Of a stretch of 64,000 bases of DNA, positions 54,383-64,000 are shown piece by piece. The DNA comes from Ottelia alismoides (lineage: Eukaryota; Streptophyta; Magnoliopsida; Alismatales; Hydrocharitaceae), in contig JAZKJV010000297.1 in NCBI GenBank assembly GCA_037367405.1, forward strand, positions 558,001-622,000, given 5' to 3'. Both the position numbers and the translations under genes were made by a program. The notes under the pieces were generated by a model. It did no database searches. It had not been told where the DNA came from and saw only the letters and a program-made list of their open reading frames with translations. The stretch's first letter is position 1; the number at the start of each line of letters is the position of its first letter.

Positions 54383-56031
54383 CTAGCAATCAAACACAAG
54401 ACAAGGGGGTTCACCAACTCAACACGTGAAGCCGTAAGGGTTCGGCTATTATCTTTGTAGTTTTTAGCTTGAATACATGAATTTATCTTTTAACGAGTCC
54501 TTAGAGCGCTACGCCTATAGGAGAGAGAGTACTGCCGGAAGAGTATCCCGTACTTGTCCTCCTCCTGTATAACCTGTAGCTTGCGCTTTTTGAGGTCCTT
54601 GTAACCCTTCCTGGATCCCTACTCATCCAAAGAAATAGAGAAAGGAAGCTAATAGGCGAAACCAATACTTCGGAACTCGCTCGCAACGGAATCACCCGTG
54701 AGCGTGCAAGAACCTACTCGGACGCGAGACGATGAGACAGACACCCCTGTGAAGGCGTGGCCTAGGCTCGATACTTCGGACAAGGTCGATGCTCTACACA
54801 ATAGAGAGTCACCAATGTTGACCAAGCCCTACTCATCCACGTACGATAGAAGCGCCAATACTTCAGAAATCCAGGCGATACACAAGGCAGCCACAAGCTG
54901 GGTTTTGGGCTCTAATCCTTACGAAGCACTCTGCTCACTTGGAAGGAGACCTTACCATGCAACCTGAAAACAAGTGATGGTGTTACTCTCCCCAATCAAT
55001 GAGTCCAATTACCAATTTTATTTAGGTCAAAGTTTTCTTAGCAGTCCCTTTTTTAATTTTTTTGGTGTTATCGCTTCTTTTGAGTAAATTCAAACAAGCT
55101 CCTAACGGTTTTTGTATTTTCTTGATCCTACTTTGATCCAAAAACAGAGGGAGAATAGAGTCGGAAAAGCCAATGCAAGCGGCACTAAGATGAAAATCTC
55201 ACCTTAGTGCCTAAATGATGAATGCAAAGTAAGAAGACTTACAGTGACTCCTAGCTCTCTCCATGCGGGATGCAAAACAGGAATGTATAAACCTATACTA
55301 CATGCCGATATGCAAGCGGAAATCGTCCTAAGCAAGCAATTGCTAGCGTGAAGAACCACAAGTCAATCACCAATCCTCGATCCTAAGGGTCCGGTCTAGA
55401 CTCACCCCTCCTCTTCTCGACAAATCGAGTTCAGGAGTAGCGCTTGATGGGGTGGGCTCGCGGCGTGGCGGATCTAAGATGATGATTTAACTATTTAATT
55501 AAACTAAGTCCAAATACGATCTATAGGTGCATGCAACGGTTATTAGTGTGTTTGGACCTAATCTAATCGATCAAGCAAAATCCTAGAACTAAGGGCTCAA
55601 TCCACAAAAGAAAGGGAAAATCAAATCAAAACCAGAAAATGACAGCGGTGAAAAACTCATCAAAATCCGCGTTGAGCCCCCGGGTGAACAGACACCCGGA
55701 AATTGAGCCCGAATGTCTGAAAGTCCAAGTCCCTGTATTATTACAAATTAATAATCACTCTCTCACAAAATAAAATGCAAACTAATCTAATCACTCTCTC
55801 AATCCTCCTGCTCTCTCCTGCCGGCTTGGCTTAAGAAAAGCCGGCTCCGCTTCACATGGTTGCTCTGGATCCCCTAGGCAATCCGCCTCGCTCCGCAGTC
55901 CCTCGCAAGAAGACAACACGAGATGGTCAGAAAAGCTCAACAATATCTATCAAAAATGCAAGAGAGATAAAATGAAGCAATGGTAAACAAACAAACACAA
56001 TCAAACAAAAATGTGATCTATACGCTGCTGC
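54383..56031 (-). other. Athila-type 5' leader
   Basis: About 1.65 kb between the primer site and gag with no convincing frame. It would contain the packaging signal. Nothing more specific was recognised; frames such as 54698-54967 on the plus strand have no domain. Confidence 0.7.
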
Positions 56032-56049
56032 TCCCCAGCAACGACGCCA
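56032..56049 (-). promoter_or_regulatory. Primer-binding site (tRNA-Asp type)
   Basis: Minus-strand TGGCGTCGTTGCTGGGGA lies two bases inside the 5' LTR and differs at two positions from TGGCGCCGTTGCCGGGGA, the tRNA-Asp complement used by many Athila elements. Both differences are C-to-T. Confidence 0.88.
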
Positions 56050-56051
56050 TT

Positions 56052-59000
56052 TGATTTAGCTAGAAATCTGCAGTCTTAAGTTCCACACAAAGCGGGAACT
56101 CGGTCGAAGTGTCGACCAATCAGAAATCCAGCTAAAATCAACAATTATCCACACTCAATCAATCAAACAATGATAAGCAGATGTGAAGTTAAAATTTATT
56201 TTTAACTCTACATAAATGATGTATAGAAAGCAAGTACGTAGAGAGTTTGAACACAGGTAGCAAGGCAGGATAGATCAACAAGTGTGTGTGTGTGTAAATG
56301 TGATGTGATTGTCTACACTATGCAAGGCAAGATGCAAATATTTTTGTGGGTTTTAATTTTTACTTTTTATCTTTTATTTTTAATTTTATAATTTTGTATT
56401 TTGGTTTTTGATTTTCTGATTTTTTTATTTTGTTTTTATATTTTATATTTTTTATTTTCTTTTTTAATAAGGGAATATATATACAATATAAGGGAAGAGA
56501 GGATAGGGTATTTATAAAGATATGCAAAAATACTCAAAAATGCAGAAATAAAATCTTTTTTGTCTTTTTATAATTTTTTACTGTTCTGATGATTTTTGGG
56601 GTTTTTTCAAAACATTTTTGCTATTTTTAAATATCAAAATAAGGGAAAACAGTGAACTAGGTTGCTGGCCGAAATCAAAGTGAGGATGAAAAATACTAAA
56701 CAGTATCCAAAATTCCTCAAATTAAATTTAAAATATAGAAAATAAAATAAGGAAGACACATCAACTGAGTTTATATTTTTGTGTTTTTTCTATGATTTTC
56801 TATATTTTTTTGAAGTTTTTAAGTGTTTTTTAATTTTTAAGGTTTTTACTTTGAAATTTTTAGTGGTTTTTGGACTGACACTAATATATGATAAAACACA
56901 CAAAATATATTTTTTTGGAATTTTTCAAAACGTTTTTATAATTTTTATGGATTTTCTAATGCAAACAGTAGGAAAAGTGCATGTTTTTGATTTTTAATAA
57001 ATACGAAAGTGCAACAAAAATGCAAAGCAAAAATTTAACGTGAACAAGCAAGCACACAAGAGCTTAAGTTACGTTTTTGGGAATTTTTCGAATCAAAATG
57101 ATGCCTTAAATAAATGGATCAAGCAAGCAAAAACAATTAAGCTTGGCAGGGATGTATGTGCAAATACACAATTATCCAGGGGCGTACATGCAATTTTCCA
57201 CAAAATATAACTTTGAATATTTAACTTTATGGACCAATTACAAATTAAGTTGACCCGGGAGGGTACAGGCGCAACATGTCCACCAGGGCGCGTGACTTGC
57301 ACGCGCCTAGGAAGGACTCAAATGCAATTTCAAAAACCTTGGGGGTCTGACTGCAAAATGTCCAAAATTTTTACACTACACTTCAAAGTTCAGGTACTGA
57401 AATGAAAACCACAAAAAGGCCGAGGCCTCATTGCAAAAAGCCCGCGCCTCACGTGAACAGGTCACGTAAGGTGACGTGGCAGAGGACCTACGTGCAAATA
57501 TAACAAGTTCGAGGGCCTACTTGTAAATTTTACAAAAGTTTTAAACTACTAATTAAAGTTTATGGACTAAAAGACAATTACAAAAGAGCGGAGGGTATAC
57601 TTGCAAAATTCCCTCGCAAAGGCGCAGATGAACGGCGCGGATGGATCCACTTATCCACGTGGCAGCACGGGGAGGCTCGATGACGGTTCGCGCATGGACG
57701 GCGTAGATTAGATCCTCGGATGAGGATCTGACGGTGAAGACCGGACGCGATCCAATGGCTGCTGCGCGAACTGGGGCTCCGCCTCGATCCGACGGCTGCG
57801 AAGGCTGAAGCAAGAACCGCGGAAGAACTCCGGCGAGCCGAGGTTCTCCGAGGTGCTGCTCCTCCTCCGGTGGAGTTCTTGGCTTCAAAATGAGGCTGGC
57901 GGTTCCCTGAGGTCTCTTCTTCCTCCTGGGGGCTTCAAAAGAGCTCGGCGGTGGCCGAGGGTCGCGGAGGAGGAAGACGGAGCTGGGGAGCTCGGCCAAA
58001 CCCCGACGAGGGTCCAAAATGCTCCCAGGCGCGTGTCAAAGGCGTTTGACCTGCAAAACAAAGTGAGAGGGTCCAGGGCAAGTTGCCTAGACCCCACGGT
58101 GGTGAAAAGGCGGCGCGAAACAATGGGGCGGCGCTCGACCGGAGGTGCGCTCCGGCGAGGGGGTCGGATGTGATGATTTGATCGATTGGGATGCGAATTG
58201 ATTGAGGCGAAATGATCCTAGAGCTAAGGTGAAGCTAATGCACGAAAAATTAGAAGGAAAAATGGCTGCCTCAACGGTCAAGGACCGGAGGGAGGGTACC
58301 TCGACCGCCGGAGTTGGGGGAGGTGATGGAGACGCCTCTGACTTCCTTCGCCCTGGCTGAATGCGTGGAGCTGGAGCTGTCACCTCCAGGAATGCTTGGA
58401 GCACGAGAGTAGCGGGGAAGGGTGGACAGAAGGTGTTCAAAATTCAAATCAAAAGGTCGGGGTCCATATATGTTGTTTGACCCGATGACTGAGGTGGTCC
58501 AAAGATCGAAGTGGGTGGCTCGAATCGCCGCTCCTCGGCCCTAGGAAAGCCTAGGGAGTGAAAGAGCAAGGATCGAGGAGCAAAAGTGCTTCAGGTCGCA
58601 ACGCAAATGGGTGCAAGATTTGACCTAGAAAAATCCGCCTAATCGGACAAAAACTAGGTCTGACAAGGAGCTCAGAGGGAGGACGACCAGTTGACCGGGG
58701 TCAACTGGGGTCGTCTCGTGATTGGTCCGCGTGGACCAATTAGGGAAAATCCCTGGAAAAAGAATTGTTAATTCAATAAAAAATAGATAAAGGTCGAAGT
58801 AAATTTAGGTTATTAAATAAAAAATATTTATTTTTTTATGTAGTATTTTATTCTGATTTTTAATTATTTTTATGAGGTATATTTTTACAAGCTTACTTTT
58901 ATACCCTTTATAGGTATAATATCTATATATTTTTGTCTTTCATTTTTATTTTGTGTATTTAATTTTATTATTTTTATTTAGTATTTTATAAAATTATAAA

Positions 59001-59897
59001 ATACTTTTATACACGTAATTATATTTTTATTTTATTTTTCTGGTACAGCTTGTACACTTAATAAAATATAAGTACTATTTGTACAGGTATAAGTATAGGT
59101 ATAATACCTATGTATAGAACATACAAGTATTTTATTTGAATTTATTTTGCATTCTTATTCTGATTTTATTATACATATATATTATAAGTAATATTTACAA
59201 AATTATAAAAATATAAAATTACAAAAATAATGAATAAATAATAAATTGATTATTTTAATATGTACAAGTATACAATTAGGGTCCAAAACTCAACTTTCAA
59301 ACCGTAACTCCGAAAAATACAAAACCACCTCCATTAAATAGATTATTTTATGCTATATATAATTAAAGGTGAGTTTGTACATTTCGAGTTTTTATTTGCA
59401 AGATACGGGTCTGGGAAGTTGAAGTTCTGGAATCTTATTCAAACCATAACTTTTTATCTGTACATTATTTTTCAGTGAAATCAATTTTGTATTTTTACTT
59501 ATTCAATTATCTACAACTTTTCATGTACAAATTTTATTTATTTGATGTATAAAAAGCAGAACCAAAAATGGGTCCCAAAATGAATAAAGAATGAATTGAA
59601 TAAAAGGTATTTTTATAGTATTTTGACCCTTATCTCCTCCTACTTTATTCCTTGTCGACCTATTCATCAAGATGCCTAAGTCTCGGGGTTTTGGGTCATA
59701 AAATATTTACAATATTTTATTCTTTTTCTTTTCTTTTATATATTCTATAATTTTGGCTTTAATTACAGTATTTTATACACTAATTGGATGCACATGCATG
59801 AATGCTAAGATGATGGTTTTAATGCTATTTACACGCATTTGCTAAGGTTTTTGATGCCAAAATGATAGAATAAAGATGATGAAATGTGGCTTCATCA
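56052..59897 (-). mobile_element. Athila-type 5' LTR (3,846 bp)
   Basis: Plus-strand edges are TGATTTAGCTAG and TGGCTTCATCA. It is colinear with 41162-45023, with a shorter GT microsatellite (56282-56295) and mutated versions of the G-box dyad (57447-57471) and the palindrome (about 58723-58750). Most changes I noted are transitions. Confidence 0.92.
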
Positions 59898-59902
59898 ACA
59901 GG
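59898..59902. repeat. Target-site duplication of the Athila-type element, right
   Basis: ACAGG, partner of 41157-41161. The uninterrupted target would read CTGCACAGGGAGGTG. Confidence 0.9.
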
Positions 59903-61431
59903 GAGGTGATGACGTGGCTCCTGGCGAATCGTCCGATCAAGGAGATTGGACGGCAACTGGAGCTTCCACCTCCTCTGCGCCTGGCGGCGAAGGCAGGCCT
60001 CCGGTGAAGGCCTCAGAGCTCCGCCACCTTGTTCTGAGCTCGATGAAGACCTCCAGCTGCTCCTGAGTGGTTGAGGATCACCGACGAAGCTTGGCGAAGC
60101 GATTGTAAGTTCTGTAAGACTCGATGGATGCTTGGAAGACGGAGGAGGATAAGCCTGAAGATTCTCCGGCAAGGGCTCTGACCAATGAAGATTTGCGTGC
60201 CTGAAATGTTAGAATCGTAGATGAAGCAAGCGAAAGCGTGATGTGCATGAAGTAGAGGGCGATGGGAGCCTATGCGAGCGGAGAGGATGGAGGCTCAGAG
60301 CTCCTCCGCCATGAGCGACAGAGTAGATGAGTCGGAGGTGTTCTGAGGTTGCGGAAGACGTGAGGTGAAGAGATCAAGCGTAAATGGCAGGGTAAGTATA
60401 GACAAGAAGATTACAAAAGAGGATATGAAGGAGGGGGCGATGAAGAAGAAGGGGGGAGGAGTTTACCTGAGATGGATGAGTTCGCCTGAGGAATGTTGGA
60501 GCGTCGAGCTTCAGCTGGGATATTCATTCGATGAAGTTGGCAAACTTCACAGCTTGAGCAGAATAGAAGACTGCAGCTGCTATAAAGGGTCGAGATTGTC
60601 AAAGCCTGAAGATGCTCCGGCAAGGGCTCCGACCAATGACAATTTGCGTGCCTGCAATGTTAGAATCGTAGATGAAGCATGCGAAAGCGTGATGTATGTG
60701 AAGTAGAGGGCGATGGGAGCCTATGCGAGCAGAGAGGATGGAGGCTCGGAGCTCCTCCGCCATGAGCATCAGAGTAGATGAGTCGGAGGTGTTCTGAGGT
60801 TGCGGAAGACATGAGGTGAAGCGATCGAGTGTAAATGGCAGGGTAAGTATAGAGAAGAAGATTACAAAAGAGGATATGAAGGAGGGGGACGATGAAGAAG
60901 AAGGGGGAGGAGTTTACCTAAGATGGATGAGTTCGCCTGAGGAATGTTGGAGCGTCGAGCTTCGCTGGGATCTTCGTTCACTGAAGTTGGCAAACATCAC
61001 AGCTTGAGCAGAACAGAAGACTGCATCTGCTATAAAGGGTCGAGATGGCCCTTTGGATCTCGCCGGAGATGTCTTGTCGTTGCTCAATTGGTTGTCGACC
61101 TTGCTGTCACCAAACTTGGATAGCTCGAGGCTATTCTCGCTTAAAGGCATGATGGTGTGGAATATCGATGGAGGAGGTTTATTTAAAGGGGAAGCTTGGA
61201 TTCTGATGTCGTCGTGATGGGTTTTGCATGGGGGTTATGGAGCGAGTGGAGAGAATATGTGAGATGAGTGGTTAGTCGTGAGGATGAGGGATGAATGGGC
61301 TACGTCGTGGGGTGGTTGGCGGGTGGAGAAAATGGCTGATGAGGCGGGGGGATTGAAATGGGGACGATGAGTTGGAGAGGTAGGCGATGTGGGAGAGGGA
61401 AGTTCAAAGGTGGAAGACGAAGCCTCCTGAT
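59903..61431. other. GC-rich LTR-like region with internal duplication
   Basis: This was contiguous with 41161 before the Athila insertion. Composition and phrases (GGAGCTC, CTCCGGCG, CGATGAAG) resemble the leader-like blocks of the Athila-type LTRs, so it may be the displaced part of the LTR at 36825-37986. No terminal edge, primer site or protein domain could be found. The frames at 59825-60172 and 60365-60706 have no recognisable domain. Confidence 0.4.
60151..61046. repeat. Two tandem copies of about 450 bp
   Basis: 60151-60597 and 60602-61046 align with an offset of 451 and a few per cent mismatch. Each starts at AAGCCTGAAGAT and ends with GCTATAAAGGGTCGAGAT. The last phrase contains TATAAA. 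Confidence 0.85.
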
Positions 61432-62075
61432 GAACGTCAAATTCGCCTCTTTAATAATGTGGTATTAAGTCGTAGTACAGGAGGCGAATTCGGTTCAGCA
61501 AAAACCACAAACTTTGAATGTTGTGGAATATTTATACTTGGCAAGTGTACCAAGGTCGAACACAGGGACACAACTGCCTAATTCAGCTTTTGAATTTTGA
61601 TTCATGAAGGCTTAATGTCAATTAATTTCCATTTCAGGTCCACATGCAAATTATGCAATTTACAAAGCGATGCTACTATGAATGCATTTTTTATTTTGTT
61701 TTTATGCAAGTTATAATGTGATGCATGGATGAATATGCAAGAGAGATTATTTACAGATTAAAGACTACAATTATACCCTAAAATTATGAGCATCAGAATA
61801 TAGAATGAAATTAGAGTCAATTTGAACACATCATTAAAAATCGGTCATCAAATCAAATAAGACAAGTAGAGCATGGTCCCATTTTTCACATAAAAAATCA
61901 CTTCAATTAAAAGAGTGTCAAATGAGACAAATAAGCATGCTAAAATGTAGAGGACAACACAAGGATCAAAACGACGCTAAAATCATGCAATTTCGACCTA
62001 CGATGCTCAAGTTATGCTAAAAACAGTGCAAGGGCATAATTGTAATAAAAATGCAAGGAAATAAAAGGATAACTA

Positions 62076-62109
62076 TTACATTTAGGTCCCTGGAGGGACC
62101 TAAATGTAA
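62076..62109. repeat. Perfect 16-bp inverted repeat with 2-base centre
   Basis: Arms TTACATTTAGGTCCCT (62076-62091) and AGGGACCTAAATGTAA (62094-62109) around GG. Nearly the same palindrome as 10705-10740 in the array. Confidence 0.9.
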
Positions 62110-62291
62110 ATACCAAAAACCGGCCGAGGTCCTGTGCAATTTTCCCATATGCGCGGGGACCATTTTGTAAGTCTTCAAAACTTAGAGGGCCATCCTGTAA
62201 AATACCCCAGGCGCGCACGTCAGGCACGCGCCTGGAGGACCATATCGTCATTATCAGATATTCCAGGGTCTTTTATGCAAAATACCCAGCA

Positions 62292-62314
62292 CCTCACGTG
62301 TGCTGCACGTGAGG
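62292..62314. promoter_or_regulatory. Paired G-box dyad
   Basis: Arms CCTCACGTG and CACGTGAGG flank TGCTG, giving two CACGTG cores 5 bases apart. It is in the same relative position as 42575-42599. Confidence 0.6.
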
Positions 62315-63271
62315 GGCCAGGCTCGGGACCACTCCAGTGGTTCGGGCCACGTGGCTGTAAATTGTAGCTTGGATCATGGCTCATGCCATCCGAGCCTGTA
62401 GGTCTAGCATGAGGCTCGGCTCTCTGACGTGGCCCGCTCCAGGTCGTTGGATGGACGTCGCAAGGGCACCATCCAACGGCGCCTGTACTTCGTGCTCCTC
62501 CGCAGGCTCATCGGGAGAGGCTGTGCTCCGGCGAGATGTAAGAAGCTCCACCGAGCTCTAGATAGATGTCTGATGGTTGGGGAAGACAGCTGGTGGGCCG
62601 GCGAAGAACTGGGAAGCATCACGAGGCTCCGAGGCAGGTCAGAGGGAAAGAACGATGGAGCCTCGCCGGCGGGGGAGAGCTCGAATCAGCTCCGACGCAA
62701 ATTCCGGCAAATGAAGTACCTGCAAGAGTTAGTTCTAGCCGAAGCGTGCGAGTGAGTGAGTGAGAGTGGAGTGAGGGTGAGTGGTGGCCTTTGGGTGATC
62801 GGAGGTGGAGGCCAAAGCTCCTCCTCCAGCGAGATGGAGAAGGAGATGGGTCGGAGTGGTTGGGGGTTCTGGAGAAGGGAGAAGGGGTCTGCGTGATGAA
62901 GGGTGAAGTTGCGTAGTTGACGAAGGGGTCGGATTAGGAAGATGGTGAACGTAGGTGGTGGAATAAATGGAAGAAACGCAAAGAAAATCAAGGAAGAAGA
63001 TGACCTCATCGGGGAGGGGGACCCTGGCGGAGGATGGGCTTGGGACTAGGCTCGATAGAACCTAGGGGTCGTCGCCCTGCTGGTCAGCCAGCCAGCGGGC
63101 TCGGTGGTGGTCGGAGCCACCAGGACACGGTGACGCTCCGCCGTGGGTCGACACCAAGCGTAAGCCATCGTTGCCTCGACGCCCCGCCTCCTCCGCTGTC
63201 ACCGGAGGGGCGGGGGAGACTAGGCTTAAACCCAAATTGGTGGACCACGACGAACGGAGGTGGGGGAGGGG

Positions 63272-63280
63272 TTTAAATAG
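63272..63280 (-). promoter_or_regulatory. TATA box of the right-hand LTR
   Basis: Minus-strand CTATTTAAAC after CCTCCGC and followed by CCCTCCCCCACC. It lies at the edge of the GC-rich leader block. Confidence 0.5.
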
Positions 63281-63522
63281 GCGGAGGAATAATGGAGGTT
63301 ACGTGGTAGGAGGGGGATTTCGAGCGGGGATTTAATGGAGTGGAAGTGATGGCGGGGATTTATGGTGGTTGCGCGAGGGGGGCGGAAGATCGGGGAAGGC
63401 GTTGGTGGCGTTACGAGAAGGAGGGGTGGCATGAGTCACCTTCCAAAATAGGAAGGGGGCAGAGGTTTTACGTGAAGTAACGGCTGGAGAAGGGGGCGGC
63501 TGGAGGTAGGGGACGACTGGTC

Positions 63523-63599
63523 AACCGTTGGATCTAGTGATCCAACGGTTAGGATGATTGCGCTGACGGAAGGTGGAGATCAGATCATATGATCTGATC
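63523..63599. repeat. Two perfect palindromes upstream of the LTR TATA box
   Basis: 63523-63534 and 63539-63550 have arms AACCGTTGGATC and GATCCAACGGTT (4-base loop). 63578-63588 and 63589-63599 have arms GATCAGATCAT and ATGATCTGATC with no spacer. Both lie 240-330 bp upstream (minus strand) of 63272. Confidence 0.8.
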
Positions 63600-64000
63600 C
63601 TACGGAGGGGGGAAGGGCGCTAGGGGACGGTCTTGATGAAGAGGTAGGGAGATCCAATGGCCTGGGGGAAAAAGGGTGACGTGGCTTGCGCATGGCCTTG
63701 GGATGGAGAGTGGATCGAAGGGCTGAGAAGAGTGGGCAACGTGGAGGGCTGGCAGTCGTCGGATCACAAGGAGATCGAACGGATGAGATTAAGGTGCTAA
63801 TGGATGTATGTGACGCGATCTGGAGAAAATCCAACGGCTGAGGGCAGGCGAGGCGTGTGCGGTGATGATGAGCTGGTGGGATTGATCGTGCGGTGGAACG
63901 GGATGAGGTGACGTGGAGGCTTGAGGAGCGTAGGATAAGAGATCGGTCTAACGACTGGAGAAGAAACACTAGGTAGCGGTGAGGATCTGAACTGGGGACG

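Larger units (their letters stand above)
41162..59897 (-). mobile_element. Athila-type Ty3/gypsy element, complete but inactive (18.7 kb)
   Basis: Read on the minus strand: 5' LTR (59897-56052), a primer site matching tRNA-Asp, a 1.7-kb leader, gag, protease, reverse transcriptase, RNase H, integrase, a 2.3-kb noncoding region, a polypurine tract and the 3' LTR (45023-41162), flanked by ACAGG. The gag core, the protease context, the reverse transcriptase and the primer site all fit the Athila lineage. It is longer than the roughly 10-12 kb I know for the lineage, mostly from its LTRs, leader and 3' region. The LTRs differ by about 4-5% in the parts I compared. Several stops, frameshifts and a changed catalytic residue show it is dead. 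Confidence 0.92.
61432..64000 (-). mobile_element. Athila-type LTR, minus strand, left part (continues beyond window)
   Basis: A possible left edge TGATGAACGTCAAATTCG is followed by an inverted repeat (AATTCGCCTC and GAGGCGAATT) and the conserved end block at 61536-61578. Then come AT-rich DNA, a perfect 16-bp inverted repeat (62076-62109), TGCAAA-type short repeats, a paired CACGTG site (62292-62314), a GC-rich leader block, a TATA box at 63272 and palindromes at 63523-63599. The order matches the other Athila-type LTRs. The 5' edge lies outside the window. The frames here (for example 63580-63969) show no domain. Confidence 0.6.

Overview
The window looks like retrotransposon-dense plant nuclear DNA, probably pericentromeric or otherwise heterochromatic. 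The evidence is a Tekay/Del-type chromovirus, an Athila-type Ty3/gypsy element, a decayed Ty1/copia element, two MITE-like insertions, several solo or partial LTRs, and no recognisable host gene, tRNA or rRNA. The species cannot be named from this sequence. Nothing here looks bacterial, organellar or viral in the infectious sense, and every coding remnant carries stops or frameshifts.

Layout. (1) 1-18576 is a large tandem array. One unit (661-9826) is repeated as 9827-18576 at an offset of about 9.14 kb, and 1-393 is the tail of an earlier copy. Each unit holds two short x/y modules with long palindromes, the 3' end of an unnamed plus-strand element ending in a polypurine tract, a 3,418-bp minus-strand Athila-type LTR (4122-7539 and 13262-16679), and a truncated Athila-type 3' noncoding region with a row of hairpins. 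(2) 18577-20798 is mostly unassigned but ends in the promoter part of a copia 5' LTR. (3) 20799-31720 is a complete but dead Tekay element of 10,922 bp with 2.9-3.0-kb LTRs, an initiator-tRNA-Met primer site and the target duplication GGTAA on both sides. It sits inside the copia LTR. (4) 31726-36800 resumes the copia element (primer site, leader, integrase, reverse transcriptase), which is cut off at 36825 by an Athila-type LTR. (5) 36825-41161 holds two facing Athila-type LTRs. (6) 41162-59897 is a complete but dead Athila-type element on the minus strand, 18,736 bp with 3.85-kb LTRs, a tRNA-Asp-type primer site and the target duplication ACAGG. (7) 59903-61431 is GC-rich LTR-like DNA with a 450-bp tandem duplication. 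(8) 61432-64000 is the left part of another minus-strand LTR that runs off the window.

How it fits together. The insertions are nested: copia first, then Tekay in its LTR and Athila-type DNA in its reverse transcriptase, then more LTR elements inside that. Apart from decayed coding domains, the most interesting signals are noncoding. They are a covarying hairpin array in the Athila 3' region, long palindromes at matching LTR positions (CCAAT/G-box dyads, paired CACGTG sites, AGGTCCCT palindromes), one conserved LTR-end block shared by at least five diverged LTR families, and an almost identical tract between otherwise diverged Tekay LTRs that suggests gene conversion.

Limits: repeat boundaries were read by eye, percentages are rough counts, and no database search was possible.
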